The notes below the pieces were generated by a model. That model was not told where the DNA came from and did not search any database. It saw nothing but the letters and a program-made list of their open reading frames with translations. DNA of 64,000 nt from the NCBI RefSeq assembly GCF_027853965.1, contig NZ_JAQGLB010000007.1, positions 62,001 through 126,000 of the forward strand, in the 5' to 3' direction. The stretch comes from Saccharopolyspora indica (lineage in GTDB: Bacteria; Actinomycetota; Actinomycetes; Mycobacteriales; Pseudonocardiaceae). Shown in pieces: positions 34,115 through 42,209 of the stretch. The translations under genes and the position numbers were made by a program. How positions within the stretch are numbered: the stretch's first letter is position 1; every line of letters starts with the position of its first letter.

Positions 34115-35206
34115 ATGACAGTCCTCGACGCCCGCGCGCTCAACCGCGCGACGCTCGCCCGGCAGCTGCTGCTCGACCGCTCCGATGCGACGGCGCTCGA
34201 CGCGGTTTCGCACCTGTGCGGCTTGCAAGCGCAGGAACCGCAGGAACCGTTCGTCGGACTCTGGTCGCGACTGCGCGCGTTCGATCCGGCGACGCTCTCG
34301 GAGCTGCTGGTCGAACGGAGCGTGGTGCGGCTCGCCCTGATGCGGCGGACCATGCACCTCGTCACCGCCGACGACGCTCTGGCCTGGCGGAGTCGTCACG
34401 ATGCCATGCTGCGCCAACGGGTTCTCGGCGTTTACCGCGACGAGCTGGCCGGGATCGACCCGGTGGAGCTCGCCGCTGCGGGCCTCGAGGTCATGGCCGA
34501 TGGCGAGCCGCGAACGATGCCGGAGATCGCGCGCGCAGTCGCCGACCGCTGGCCGGACGCGGGAACGCGGGCGTTGGGCGAGATGCTGTTCGCCGCACTC
34601 ATCCCGGTGGTGCAGGTGCCGCCGCGCGGGCTGTGGCGGCAGAAGGGCGGAGCGCGCAACGCGCTGCTCTCCTCCTGGCTGGGCCGCGAAATCGACCCGC
34701 CATCCTTGAACGGCGAGGATCCCGTCGGCGAGGAGCTGGTGCGGCGCTACCTCGCGGCGTTCGGGCCTGCGACCTCGACGGATCTGCGTTCTTGGTGCGG
34801 CTTGGCGGGATTGCCGCGCGCGGTGGCCGCGGTCCGAGGGGAGCTCGTCTCCTTCCGCGACGAGCGGGGCCGCGAGCTGCTGGATCTCCCCGACGCACCG
34901 CGTCCTGACCCCGACGTTCCCGCGCCGGTACGGTTCCTGCCGGCGTTCGACAACGCGATCCTCGGCTACCACGACCGCAGCCGGATCATCGACGACGAAC
35001 ACCGCGGCCTGTCGGTCGCCGGAGAACGCGTCGTCCTCGTCGACGGCCGGGTCGCCGCGACCTGGACCGTCGACGACGGAACAGTGCAGGTCAGCCCGCT
35101 GCACGCACTTTCCCGAACCGATCGCGCCGAAGTCGCCGAACAAGGCCGGGAACTCGCGGCCTTCCTCTCCGACGGCGAGAACGACCGCGTCGCCATCGCC
35201 GCGTGA
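34115..35206 (+). CDS. Winged-helix DNA-binding protein of the AlkZ (DNA glycosylase) superfamily
   Basis: 363 residues. The N-terminal segment LARQLLLDRSDATALDAVSHLCGLQAQEPQEPFVGLWSRL carries the QxQ motif (Gln-Ala-Gln) used by AlkZ/YcaQ interstrand-crosslink glycosylases. MRRTMHLVTADDALAWR is the next family block, and FDNAILGYHDRSRII lies near the end. Streptomyces AlkZ protects against azinomycin-type crosslinkers. Related HTH_42 proteins without known substrates are common, so glycosylase activity is plausible but unproven. ATG 34115 with GGGAG upstream. Likely co-transcribed with the DinB-like gene. Confidence 0.8.
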   Translation: MTVLDARALNRATLARQLLLDRSDATALDAVSHLCGLQAQEPQEPFVGLWSRLRAFDPATLSELLVERSVVRLALMRRTMHLVTADDALAWRSRHDAMLRQRVLGVYRDELAGIDPVELAAAGLEVMADGEPRTMPEIARAVADRWPDAGTRALGEMLFAALIPVVQVPPRGLWRQKGGARNALLSSWLGREIDPPSLNGEDPVGEELVRRYLAAFGPATSTDLRSWCGLAGLPRAVAAVRGELVSFRDERGRELLDLPDAPRPDPDVPAPVRFLPAFDNAILGYHDRSRIIDDEHRGLSVAGERVVLVDGRVAATWTVDDGTVQVSPLHALSRTDRAEVAEQGRELAAFLSDGENDRVAIAA

Positions 35207-35767
35207 TCAGCCCAGGAAAGCCAGGACTCGTTGCCAGGTCTCTTCGGCGGCCGCTGGGTCGTGATCGGGGAGTTCGGGGTCGGTGTAGAAGTGGCCCGCG
35301 CCCGGGTAGCGGAAGACCTCCAGCTCGACGCCGGACTTCTCGGCGTCCTGCTGGAGGGCTTCGACGCGTTCTCGCGGTGCGAACTCGTCCTGCTCAGCGG
35401 CGTGCAGCTGCACCCTGATGCCGCGACGGACCGGTGTCGGGAGTTCCGGGGCTGCGTGGAGCAGGAGAACGGCCGCTGTTTCCGGGCGCTCTGGCCAGAG
35501 GTCCGCGGCGACCTGGGTTCCCATGGAGAGTCCGGAGAGCACCGTCTCGGCGGGTAACTCCGCGAGGCTCTTCCTCGCGCGGTCCATGAGCGTCGACCAG
35601 CCGATCTGGTCGAGCAGCTGGAATCCGGCGTCGATGGTGGAGGTGGTCTCACCTGCGAAGAGGTCAGGTGTGGTGACCTCGTGACCTGCGCTTCGCAGCC
35701 GATCTGCGGCGAGGCGTTCGGCAGAGCGGAGACCGAGGACGGAATGGAACAGCACGATGTGGGCCAC
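35207..35767 (-). CDS. Dienelactone hydrolase-family alpha/beta hydrolase
   Basis: 186 residues. The compact DLH fold shows the start AHIVLFHSVLGLRSAERLAADRLRSAGHEVTTPDL, nucleophile elbow SGLSMGTQVA, and C-terminal GAGHFYTDPELPDHDPAAAEETWQRVLAFL. Classical dienelactone hydrolases use Cys at the elbow; here the residue is Ser (GLSMG), so it may be an ordinary serine esterase. GTG start at 35767. It is end-to-end with the AlkZ-like gene on the other strand, with no bases between stop codons. Confidence 0.82.
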   Translation of the reverse strand: MAHIVLFHSVLGLRSAERLAADRLRSAGHEVTTPDLFAGETTSTIDAGFQLLDQIGWSTLMDRARKSLAELPAETVLSGLSMGTQVAADLWPERPETAAVLLLHAAPELPTPVRRGIRVQLHAAEQDEFAPRERVEALQQDAEKSGVELEVFRYPGAGHFYTDPELPDHDPAAAEETWQRVLAFLG

Positions 35768-35891
35768 CTGAGCATCGTGCCGCACCGAGCGCTGCCGGGG
35801 TGGCCGGTCGGTGCACGGGGAGGGTCGATGCACCGACCGGCCGGGGCGGGCCGATGCCAACGGTCGGGGGCATTCGGCATCGGCCCGGGCT

Positions 35892-36161
35892 TCAGAGGTT
35901 CTGGAGGAGTTGGTGGATCCGGCGTTGGACCTCCAGCGATGGGCCTGGTTCCGGGTCTGGTGGAGCTGGTTCGCGGAGGCGGTGGCGACCGGTTCGCTCA
36001 CGTTGTCGCCGTTCGGCTTCGGCTTCTTCGATGAGTTGCCACACCGTCAGCGCGCCTTCACCGCTTCCGGCGTGCTGCGGGCGGTAGGTGCACCAGGTCA
36101 GGGCGATCAGGATCAGCGCTGTCGTTGCGACGGCAGCGAGATACGGGAGTGCGGTGAGCAT
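35892..36161 (-). CDS. Small single-pass membrane protein
   Basis: 89 residues from ATG 36161: an N-terminal transmembrane helix (YLAAVATTALILIALTWC) and a charged cytoplasmic tail (IEEAEAERRQRERTGRHRLRE). Its start lies inside the end of the preceding 75-residue gene (49-base overlap). Third of three tiny co-directional genes facing the XRE/DUF397 pair. No family recognised. Confidence 0.5.
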   Translation of the reverse strand: MLTALPYLAAVATTALILIALTWCTYRPQHAGSGEGALTVWQLIEEAEAERRQRERTGRHRLREPAPPDPEPGPSLEVQRRIHQLLQNL

Positions 36162-36340
36162 TCTGTTCCTTCCAAGAGGGCTTTTTCCTTCAACAGCACG
36201 GCGAGTTCGTCGAGCGCAGCGGCGGTGTCGGTGAGCTCTCCGGCGTCGAACCGGCCGCCGACGATGCGGTAGGCCAGGTCGTCGAGCAACCACTGCGCCC
36301 GCCGGAGCAGCACCGCCAGCGCGACGGCTTCTGCGCTCAT
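36113..36340 (-). CDS. Small hypothetical helical protein
   Basis: 75 residues (MSAEAVALAVLLRRAQWLLDDLAYRI...). It reads as two amphipathic helices and a basic end. The ATG overlaps the stop of the upstream zinc-finger-like gene (ATGA). Present only as the middle gene of the three-gene cassette; no family recognised. Confidence 0.5.
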   Translation of the reverse strand: MSAEAVALAVLLRRAQWLLDDLAYRIVGGRFDAGELTDTAAALDELAVLLKEKALLEGTECSPHSRISLPSQRQR

Positions 36341-36579
36341 GGCACGGCTTTTCGAGTGCTGGCGGAGCTGGGAGCAGGCGTCGATCCGGTGATTCGGTGG
36401 GCCTCGGCGTTGCACGCCTGGCAGGTGGACCACAGCCACCCGAACTCGGAGTTGTCCGCCAGCAGCTCCCGCCCGCACAACGTGGTCACCCCCATCCCGG
36501 TCGGATACCCACCGCTAGGACGAGAATCCAGACTCGCGTGCCGCTCACCTTCCCCAGGAACCCAGTGGAACGGATGCAT
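36337..36579 (-). CDS. Small zinc-finger-like protein
   Basis: 80 residues from ATG 36579 (MHPFHWVPGEGERHASLD). Cysteines and a histidine are arranged as LCGRELLADNSE...WLWSTCQACNAEAHRI (C, C-x2-C, H), suggesting one zinc site. Similar small proteins occur beside XRE/DUF397 genes in Pseudonocardiaceae, from general knowledge. First gene of the cassette divergent from the XRE regulator at 36702. Confidence 0.6.
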   Translation of the reverse strand: MHPFHWVPGEGERHASLDSRPSGGYPTGMGVTTLCGRELLADNSEFGWLWSTCQACNAEAHRITGSTPAPSSASTRKAVP

Positions 36580-36701
36580 CGGTGCCGCCTTCCAGGATGT
36601 CTCCAATGTTTCCGGAATCAATGGAAGCACCGGAAGCGGTCGGGTTCTATTCCCGGTTCGAGTGATGTTGAAGTGCAAAAATGAGCGGTAATCTACGTTG
36701 C

Positions 36702-37556
36702 ATGCCTGGAAACACGCGAACCCCGAAGGCTCGCGCCCTTGGCGCGGCGCTTCGATCCGCCCGAGAGGAACGCAACATCGGCTTGCGGCAGCTGGCGAAG
36801 CAGATCGAATGCGCACCCGGCACGCTCTCCCGCTGGGAGACCGGCGACCGATGCCCGAAGCCCGCAGACATCGCCAGGATTCTCACAACGCTCGGGGTGA
36901 CCGGTGAGAAGTACGAGGAAATCCTGGATATGGCCAACGGGGCAAGCGCCCCGCACTGGCTCGCGGTGAGCCTTCCAGAGCAACGTCAACAGCTCAGTGC
37001 TTTGCTTGAGTTCGAGCGAACAGCAAAGTCGATCACGCACGCCGCCCCCTTGCTGATCCCCGGGCTTCTGCAAAGCACGACCTACATCCGGGCAATCATG
37101 ACTGCCGGTGGCGTGCCTCCAGAAGAAGTGGAAACACGCATCGCAATTCGGGTGGGCAGGCGCGAAGCGATCACACGAAACGACGAGCCGGTCCGCCTCA
37201 AAGCCGCGATCGGTGAAGCAGCTCTTCGGCAGATCGTTGGCAGTCCCGACGCCATGTCCGAGCAGCTGGACCATCTGCTCCAGCTCTCAGAGCTCAAGAA
37301 CGTCGATGTCCACGTCGTGCCGTTCAAGAGCGGTTGGCACCCAGCGCTGGAGGGGTTGTTTGTGCTGATCGAGTCGGACGAGGCTCCACCTGCAGTACAT
37401 CTGGAGAACCGCCGGTCAGGTCTGTTCCTGCACGAGCCTGCGGACATCGAGATATACCGCGAAGCTGCCGAGACGGTGTTCAGCACAGCACTGGATGCGG
37501 CAGAGTCGAAGCAGCACATCGCCAAGGTCCGCAAGGAGATGGAGGCAGAACTATGA
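36702..37556 (+). CDS. XRE-family regulator with DUF5753 domain
   Basis: 284 residues. The N-terminal helix-turn-helix is LGAALRSAREERNIGLRQLAKQIECAPGTLSRWETGDRCPKPADI. The C-terminal DUF5753 domain has ERTAKSITHAAPLLIPGLLQSTTYIRAI and VHVVPFKSGWHPALEGLFVLIE. ATG 36702 is preferred; ATG 36681 in frame would add seven residues. It overlaps the DUF397 gene by four bases (ATGA). This WhiJ-like XRE plus DUF397 pairing is a hallmark of actinomycete developmental regulation, in which the DUF397 protein is thought to modulate the XRE protein. Confidence 0.9.
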   Translation: MPGNTRTPKARALGAALRSAREERNIGLRQLAKQIECAPGTLSRWETGDRCPKPADIARILTTLGVTGEKYEEILDMANGASAPHWLAVSLPEQRQQLSALLEFERTAKSITHAAPLLIPGLLQSTTYIRAIMTAGGVPPEEVETRIAIRVGRREAITRNDEPVRLKAAIGEAALRQIVGSPDAMSEQLDHLLQLSELKNVDVHVVPFKSGWHPALEGLFVLIESDEAPPAVHLENRRSGLFLHEPADIEIYREAAETVFSTALDAAESKQHIAKVRKEMEAEL

Positions 37557-37870
37557 CTTCAGTGAGCGGATGGCGGAAGTCGAGCCGCAGCCAAAACACC
37601 GACTCCTGCGTCGAAGTGGGGCGTGTCCATGCCTGGCGAAAGTCGAGCCACAGTCAAAACACGGGCTACTGCGTCGAGGTCGGGCGCATGGCCAGCTGGC
37701 AGAAGTCCAGCTACAGCCAAGGAACGGACTCCTGCGTCGAGGTGGGGGCGTTATCCGGTGGGGCTGCGGTTCGGGATACCAAGGATCGGGACGGCGGGTA
37801 CTTCGTGACGACGCCCGCGCAGTGGTCGTCGTTCGTCTCGGCCGTCAAGCACGGGCGCTTCGAGCGCTGA
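37553..37870 (+). CDS. DUF397 protein with a triplicated N-terminal motif
   Basis: 105 residues, longer than the usual ~60-70 for DUF397. The family normally has one block WRKSSxSxxxxxCVEV followed by VRDSK...L.f....W..F. Here the block occurs three times in tandem, 21 residues each: SGWRKSSRSQNTDSCVEVG, HAWRKSSHSQNTGYCVEVG, ASWQKSSYSQGTDSCVEVG. One normal C-terminal part follows (VRDTKDRDGGYFVTTPAQWSSFVSAVKHG). Coupled to the XRE gene by ATGA. Confidence 0.88.
   Translation: MTSVSGWRKSSRSQNTDSCVEVGRVHAWRKSSHSQNTGYCVEVGRMASWQKSSYSQGTDSCVEVGALSGGAAVRDTKDRDGGYFVTTPAQWSSFVSAVKHGRFER
37565..37753 (+). repeat. Three 63-bp in-frame tandem repeats within the DUF397 gene
   Basis: Units at 37565-37627, 37628-37690 and 37691-37753 each encode one Trp/Cys block. 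Blocks share wording such as AAGTCGAGCC and TGCGTCGAGGT at the same offsets, so recent DNA duplication is likely. Confidence 0.8.
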
Positions 37871-37884
37871 CCTCCCGTTTCAAG

Positions 37885-37930
37885 CCCGTGAGCACTTTGT
37901 GGGGCTGTAGCACCACAAAGTGCTCACGGG
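37885..37930. repeat. Convergent-junction palindrome, copy 6
   Basis: 21-bp arms with a single mismatch (CCCGTGAGCACTTTGTGGGGC / GCACCACAAAGTGCTCACGGG) around TGTA. A further outer pair GTTTCA (37877-37882) and TGAAAC (37933-37938) extends it. Between the convergent DUF397 and hydrolase genes. Confidence 0.88.
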
Positions 37931-37974
37931 TCTGAAACCGCAGCCCGGCGGCCTGACCGCACCCTCGACCGGGA

Positions 37975-38793
37975 TCAGGCGAAGAACGGGGTGAGGAGTG
38001 CTGCCAGGGTTCGCGGGCGGTCGAGGGGGATGATGTGGCCGCAGTCCTCGATGAGGTGCGCTACGAGGTCATCGGCGATCGGGCGGAGCTGGCGTTCGAG
38101 GGCGTTTCCGACCGGGTGGGCGCCTATCGCCATGGTCGGCACGGTGAGCCTGGCCGTCGCGACGGCGTCGCTGATCTGGCGCGCGCTGGTGGGCATGGCG
38201 CGGTAGTGGGAGAAGGCGCAGCGCAGGGCGTCGCTGCCGGTGTAGGCGGCGACGAACTCGTCCCGGATCTCCTGCGGGATACCGCGGCCGAGGGTGCCCG
38301 CGTCGAGGAACCAGTCGACGTACTCGGCCTCGTGCCCGGTCAGGACGGTTTCGGCGAGACCGGGCACCGCGTGGAACCCGAACCACCAGGGCGGCCCGCC
38401 GCGGAGGAAGTCCTTCGCGCCGGGAAGCGCGCCCAGCAGCGACTCCATGACGACGAGCTTGCGGACGCGTTCGGGGCGCCGCATGGCGAGCAGGAAGGCG
38501 ACCGGGGTTCCCGCATCGATGCCGACCACGGCGGCCGTCGGCTCGTTCAGCGCATCGAGCAGGCATTCAGCGTCTTCGGCGAGCGTGCCCGCGTCGTAGC
38601 CGCCGACCGCTCTCGTGCTGGCTCCGAGGCCGCGCAGGTCCGGGGCGATGACCCGGTGGTGGCGCGCCAGGTGCGGCATCACCTCCGCCCAGAGCCGCCA
38701 CGTGTGCGGAAAGCCGTGCAGCAGCAGAACAGCGGGACCGGCCCCGGCGATTGCCACGTTCACGTCGATGCCGTTGGCCCTGATCCGGCGCAC
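37975..38793 (-). CDS. Alpha/beta hydrolase, epoxide hydrolase/dehalogenase-like
   Basis: 272 residues, GTG start. The oxyanion motif is LLLHGFPHTWRLW (HGFP). The nucleophile elbow is VVGIDAGTPVA, that is, G-I-D-A-G with Asp instead of Ser. Aspartate nucleophiles typify epoxide hydrolases and haloalkane dehalogenases. The catalytic His is in LIEDCGHIIPLDRPRTL. A cap domain follows the elbow (residues ~120-200). Divergent from an HxlR regulator with repeats between them, so probably induced by an electrophilic or xenobiotic compound. Confidence 0.87.
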   Translation of the reverse strand: MRRIRANGIDVNVAIAGAGPAVLLLHGFPHTWRLWAEVMPHLARHHRVIAPDLRGLGASTRAVGGYDAGTLAEDAECLLDALNEPTAAVVGIDAGTPVAFLLAMRRPERVRKLVVMESLLGALPGAKDFLRGGPPWWFGFHAVPGLAETVLTGHEAEYVDWFLDAGTLGRGIPQEIRDEFVAAYTGSDALRCAFSHYRAMPTSARQISDAVATARLTVPTMAIGAHPVGNALERQLRPIADDLVAHLIEDCGHIIPLDRPRTLAALLTPFFA

Positions 38794-38806
38794 AGCCCCT
38801 CCAAGC

Positions 38807-38840
38807 GGTTACCATTGGTTACCACAAAACCGTAGGTAAC
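38807..38840. promoter_or_regulatory. GGTTACC repeats, possible HxlR operator
   Basis: GGTTACC at 38807-38813 and again at 38817-38823 (10-bp pitch), then the inverted GGTAAC at 38835-38840. It lies between the divergent hydrolase and HxlR-type genes, 14 and 51 bases from the two starts. Confidence 0.5.
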
Positions 38841-38890
38841 TTCTCCGGAGGTGCCAAGACGGCACTTCCACGTCAGGTGGTGAGCTCCAG

Positions 38891-39244
38891 GTGACCGCCA
38901 AGCGCGGGGATCTCTTCGATCCCGACTGCCCGACCCGCCGGCTGCTGGACCGGATCGGCACCAAGTGGACGTCGATGGCGGTCAAGGTCCTCGCCGACGC
39001 CGATCCCGGGGAGGTCCGCTTCGCCGAACTTCAGCGGCGGATGCCGGGTGTCTCGCAGAAGATGCTGTCCACGACGCTGCAGAGCCTCACCCGCGACGGC
39101 CTGGTCGCCCGCCGCGTGGAGCCGACGGTGCCGCCGAAGGTGCACTACAGCCTCACCGACCTGGGCCGATCGCTGGAAGTCCCGCTCTCGGCCCTCCGCG
39201 AGTGGGCGGAGCAGCACATGGCCGCCATCGACACCGGCCGGTGA
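38891..39244 (+). CDS. HxlR-family winged-helix regulator
   Basis: 117 residues, GTG start. DCPTRRLLDRIGTKWTSMAVKVLAD is the family N-terminus with the conserved Cys that in HypR-like members senses electrophiles or oxidants. RFAELQRRMPGVSQKMLSTTLQSLTRDGLVAR is the helix-turn-helix, and PPKVHYSLTDLGRSL the wing. Probably controls the divergent epoxide-hydrolase-like gene. Confidence 0.92.
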   Translation: MTAKRGDLFDPDCPTRRLLDRIGTKWTSMAVKVLADADPGEVRFAELQRRMPGVSQKMLSTTLQSLTRDGLVARRVEPTVPPKVHYSLTDLGRSLEVPLSALREWAEQHMAAIDTGR

Positions 39245-39256
39245 CAGCAGCCTCCG

Positions 39257-40468
39257 CTACCTCCGGACAAGGCGTTTCGCCTGGTCTGTGAGGTAGCGGT
39301 GTTCGGGGACGCTGGTCGTTCGGCGGGCCGCTTCGCGGTAGGCCTCCGCTGCCGCTTCGGGCTGGTCGAGTTGTTCGAGCAGGTGGGCGCGGGTGGCCAG
39401 GAGGCGGTGGTGGCGGGCTGTGCGCTTGTCCGATTCCAGGGTTTCGAGGAGTTCGAGGGCTGCTGCTGGGCCGTGGACTTCGGCTACTGCGACCGCTCTG
39501 TTGAGGGTGACCACCGGGTTCGGGCCGAACTGCTCCAGGATTTCGTACAGGGTCAGGATCTGCGGCCAGTCCGTGCTCACCGCGTCCGGTGCTTCGTCGT
39601 GGACCGCTGCGATCGCGGCTTGCAGCTGGTACGGGCCGACTTGGCCGCGCGGCAGAGTCCGGCTGATCAGGTCGATGCCCTCGGCGATCAGGTCGCGGTT
39701 CCAGGCTGCGCGGTCCTGCTCGGCCAGCGGGATCAGCTCGCCGTGCGGGCCGGTTCGGGCCGGTCGGCGGGCGTCGGTCAGCAGCATCAGGGCCAGCAGA
39801 CCTGCGGTTTCCGGGTCGTCGGGCACCAAGCCGTGCAGCATGCGGGCCAGGCGGATCGCTTCGGTGGACAGTTCCGGGGCCGTCAGTTCCGGGCCGCCCG
39901 TGGCCGTGTAGCCCTCGTTGAAGATCAGGTACAGCACGTGCCGCACCTCGGCCAGCCGTTCCTCGCGGTCTTCCTCGGGCATCGCGAGCGCCAGGCCCCG
40001 GATGCTCTGCTTCGCGCGGCTGATGCGCTGGGCCATCGTCGCTTCGGGCACCAGGAACGCGGCGGCGATCTGGGCCGTCGTCAGACCGCCGACCGCGCGC
40101 AAGGTCAGCGCGATCTTGCTGGGTCCGGACAGAACCGGGTGGCAGTACAGGAAAAGCAGCGCCAGCGAATCGTCCTGATCAGCTTCGGGCATGGCATCGC
40201 TGACCAGCGCGGACTGCGGCGTGGCGAGCGCGTCCTCGCGGCGGCGTCGCGCCGTGTCGCTGCGGATCTGATCGACGAGCTTGCGGGTTGCCACGGTGAT
40301 GAGCCAGCCGCGCGCGTTCTCCGGCACGCCCGAATCGGGCCACTGGAGAGCGGCTGCGATCAGCGCTTCCTGCACGGCGTCCTCGCACGAGTCGAAGACC
40401 TTGTACCGGCGGACGAGCGCGGTGAGGACCTGCGGCGCCAGCTCGCGCAGCAGGTCCTCAACGCTCAC
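39257..40468 (-). CDS. ECF42-type RNA polymerase sigma factor with C-terminal TPR-like extension
   Basis: 403 residues, twice a normal ECF sigma. Regions 2 and 4 occupy the first ~180 (YKVFDSCEDAVQEALIAAALQWP; GGLTTAQIAAAFLVPEATMAQRISRAKQSI). The rest is the DUF6596/TPR-like domain, including EVRHVLYLIFNEGYTATGG, a signature of ECF42, and FGPNPVVTLNRAVAVAEVHGP. GTG start overlaps the stop of the YCII/DGPF gene (GTGA). ECF42 sigma factors are regulated through this extension rather than by an anti-sigma factor and usually target the DGPF gene. Confidence 0.92.
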   Translation of the reverse strand: MSVEDLLRELAPQVLTALVRRYKVFDSCEDAVQEALIAAALQWPDSGVPENARGWLITVATRKLVDQIRSDTARRRREDALATPQSALVSDAMPEADQDDSLALLFLYCHPVLSGPSKIALTLRAVGGLTTAQIAAAFLVPEATMAQRISRAKQSIRGLALAMPEEDREERLAEVRHVLYLIFNEGYTATGGPELTAPELSTEAIRLARMLHGLVPDDPETAGLLALMLLTDARRPARTGPHGELIPLAEQDRAAWNRDLIAEGIDLISRTLPRGQVGPYQLQAAIAAVHDEAPDAVSTDWPQILTLYEILEQFGPNPVVTLNRAVAVAEVHGPAAALELLETLESDKRTARHHRLLATRAHLLEQLDQPEAAAEAYREAARRTTSVPEHRYLTDQAKRLVRR

Positions 40469-40827
40469 ATGTCCCCCGCGGCTTCGTGCAGCACCGGCCA
40501 CAGCTCGATCGGTTCGTCCTCGGCGAACGGCATTTCCGCCACGATCTGCTGCGCCCGCTCCAGGTTCTCGCAGTCGAGCAGGTAGAAGCTGGCGATGTAC
40601 TCCTTGGTCTCCAGGTACGGGCCGTCGGTGACCGCCGGAGCGCCGTCGACGCGGCGGACGAGCTGGGCGTTGGCCGCATCCGCCAGCCCGTAGGCGCCGA
40701 GAAGCTCGCCGGTCTCGCGGTACTTGGTGTTGAAGGCGTCCTGCTTGGCGATCGCCTCCGGCCACTTCTCCGCCGGGTAGGAGTCCCACTTCTCCTGGTT
40801 GCCGTAGATCATCGCGACGTACTTCAT
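40465..40827 (-). CDS. YCII/DGPF-family protein (ECF42 partner)
   Basis: 120 residues. MKYVAMIYGNQEKWDSYPAE is the typical start, and VTDGPYLETKEYIASFYLLDCENLERA contains the DGPF-type motif (here DGPY). A small ferredoxin-like alpha/beta fold. Always found with ECF42 sigma factors, from general knowledge of the group. Overlaps the sigma start by four bases. Biochemical function unknown. Confidence 0.9.
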   Translation of the reverse strand: MKYVAMIYGNQEKWDSYPAEKWPEAIAKQDAFNTKYRETGELLGAYGLADAANAQLVRRVDGAPAVTDGPYLETKEYIASFYLLDCENLERAQQIVAEMPFAEDEPIELWPVLHEAAGDM

Positions 40828-40959
40828 CCCGGGTGTCCTCCCCGTCCCGCGCACCCCGCCGGCGCGCTCTCACCCATCAGTCGGAGCGCGGACGCCCTCC
40901 TCTACATCTCCGCGACACTTTTCCAGACTTTTCTCTGCATGGCCGCTGACCAGCGGTGA

Positions 40960-41346
40960 TCAGGAATCGAAGGCGTAGACGAGGGTCAGGACGCCGTGGG
41001 CAGCTTCGGTGGCGCGGCCGGAGAGCCCGGTGAGGCCCGCCGTACCCGAGTTCGGGACGACGGTGCCGAACGTGCTCTGGTCGTCGCCGTTGGCCAGACC
41101 GCCGTGCTGGATCACGAAGGTGCCCTGGCGCCCGTCCAAGGTCGCGTTGATGCGCTCGGAGGCGACGTAGCCCGCGCCCGCGGAGCCCTGTGCGGTGAGC
41201 ACTTCGGCGACGCCGGTTCCTTCCAGCGCTCCCCGGTAGGTCTTGCGGATCACGACCTTGGTCAGCTTCGGGCCGTCTTCCGGCTCCTCGTAGGGAACCT
41301 CGTCCCAGCTGTCGATCTCGAACTCGGCCTGGACGGTGATGTTCAA
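40960..41346 (-). CDS. DUF3224 protein
   Basis: 128 residues of the DUF3224 beta-barrel (allene-oxide-cyclase-like). Visible blocks are EFEIDSWDEVPYEE, YRGALEGTGVAEVLTA, and GTFVIQHGG...TVVPNSGTAGLTGLSG. TTG start with AAGGAA upstream. Eleven bases after the Vgb-type lyase gene, so it is the last gene of the four-gene operon. Family function unknown; a role as a scavenger or modifier of the same antibiotic is speculative. Confidence 0.88.
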   Translation of the reverse strand: MNITVQAEFEIDSWDEVPYEEPEDGPKLTKVVIRKTYRGALEGTGVAEVLTAQGSAGAGYVASERINATLDGRQGTFVIQHGGLANGDDQSTFGTVVPNSGTAGLTGLSGRATEAAHGVLTLVYAFDS

Positions 41347-41357
41347 CGTTGCTTCCT

Positions 41358-42209
41358 TCAGCTGGTGATCCGGGCGAGGGTGCCGTGTTCCAGGGCTGTC
41401 CACAGCGCTCCGTCGGGGCCGAGGGCGATGCCGTGCGGCTCGCTGGCCGGGGTGGGCAGGTCGTGGGTGGTGATCACGCCGTCGGTGGTGATGGAGTCGA
41501 CCCGGTTGCCGCCCCACTCGGTGAACCACAGCTCGTCACCGGCCGGGGTGATGGCGTGCGGGCGGGCTTCCCGGTCGGGCAGCGGGAACTCGGTCACCTC
41601 GCCGTCGACGGTGATGCGGCCGATCTGACCTGCGGCGATCTCGACGAACCACAGCGCGCCGTCCGGGCCCGCGGTGATCCCGACCGGTGCGGCCGCCTCG
41701 GTGGGCAGCGGGTGGACGGTGACCTCACCGCCCATGTCGATCCGGCCGATCGCGTTGGCCTGGTTCATGGTGAACCACATGGCGTCGTCCGGCCCTGCGG
41801 TGATCGCGGACGGGAACGCGCCGCGCGACGGGAATCCGGTCACCTCGCCGTCGGTGGTGATCCGGCCGATGCGATCGGTGGTGGTCTCGGTGAACCACAG
41901 CGCGCCGTCGGGACCAGCGGCGATGCCGTACGGCCCGCACTCCGGCAGCGGGAACTCGGTGATCTCACCAGCGGTGGTGATCCGGCCGATCCGGTGGCCC
42001 TTGTACTCGGTGAACCACAACGCGCCGTCCGGGCCGGGGACGATGACGGTCGGGCCGGATCCGGGATCGAGCTCGTAGCTGGTCGGCTGCTCGCCGGGAA
42101 CCAGCCGACCGATGTGTCCACTTCGGACCAGCGTGTACCACAGGGCGCCGTCGGTGCCGGTGGTGATCGCGTACGGGCCGCTGCCGGGCACGGCGTGTTC
42201 CTGAATCAT
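41358..42209 (-). CDS. vgb: Virginiamycin B lyase-like protein (streptogramin B lyase)
   Basis: 283 residues folding as a seven-bladed propeller. The blade repeat [10 protein letters not shown]...[15 protein letters not shown] recurs about every 42 residues. The last blades contain [14 protein letters not shown], with the His of the active-site region of Vgb. Vgb linearises type B streptogramins by cleaving the ester bond without water. Its ATG overlaps the stop of the Vat-type gene. A vgb-like propeller alone could have another role, but direct coupling to a Vat-type gene strongly supports streptogramin resistance. Size is close to that of staphylococcal Vgb (about 295-299). Confidence 0.85.
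   Translation of the reverse strand: MIQEHAVPGSGPYAITTGTDGALWYTLVRSGHIGRLVPGEQPTSYELDPGSGPTVIVPGPDGALWFTEYKGHRIGRITTAGEITEFPLPECGPYGIAAGPDGALWFTETTTDRIGRITTDGEVTGFPSRGAFPSAITAGPDDAMWFTMNQANAIGRIDMGGEVTVHPLPTEAAAPVGITAGPDGALWFVEIAAGQIGRITVDGEVTEFPLPDREARPHAITPAGDELWFTEWGGNRVDSITTDGVITTHDLPTPASEPHGIALGPDGALWTALEHGTLARITS

Noticed and set aside
37975-40827. Toxin-antitoxin or phage-defence island around the XRE, HxlR and ECF genes
   Set aside because: Each gene falls into an ordinary regulator/target family; no toxin fold, recombinase or att-like direct repeat was seen.
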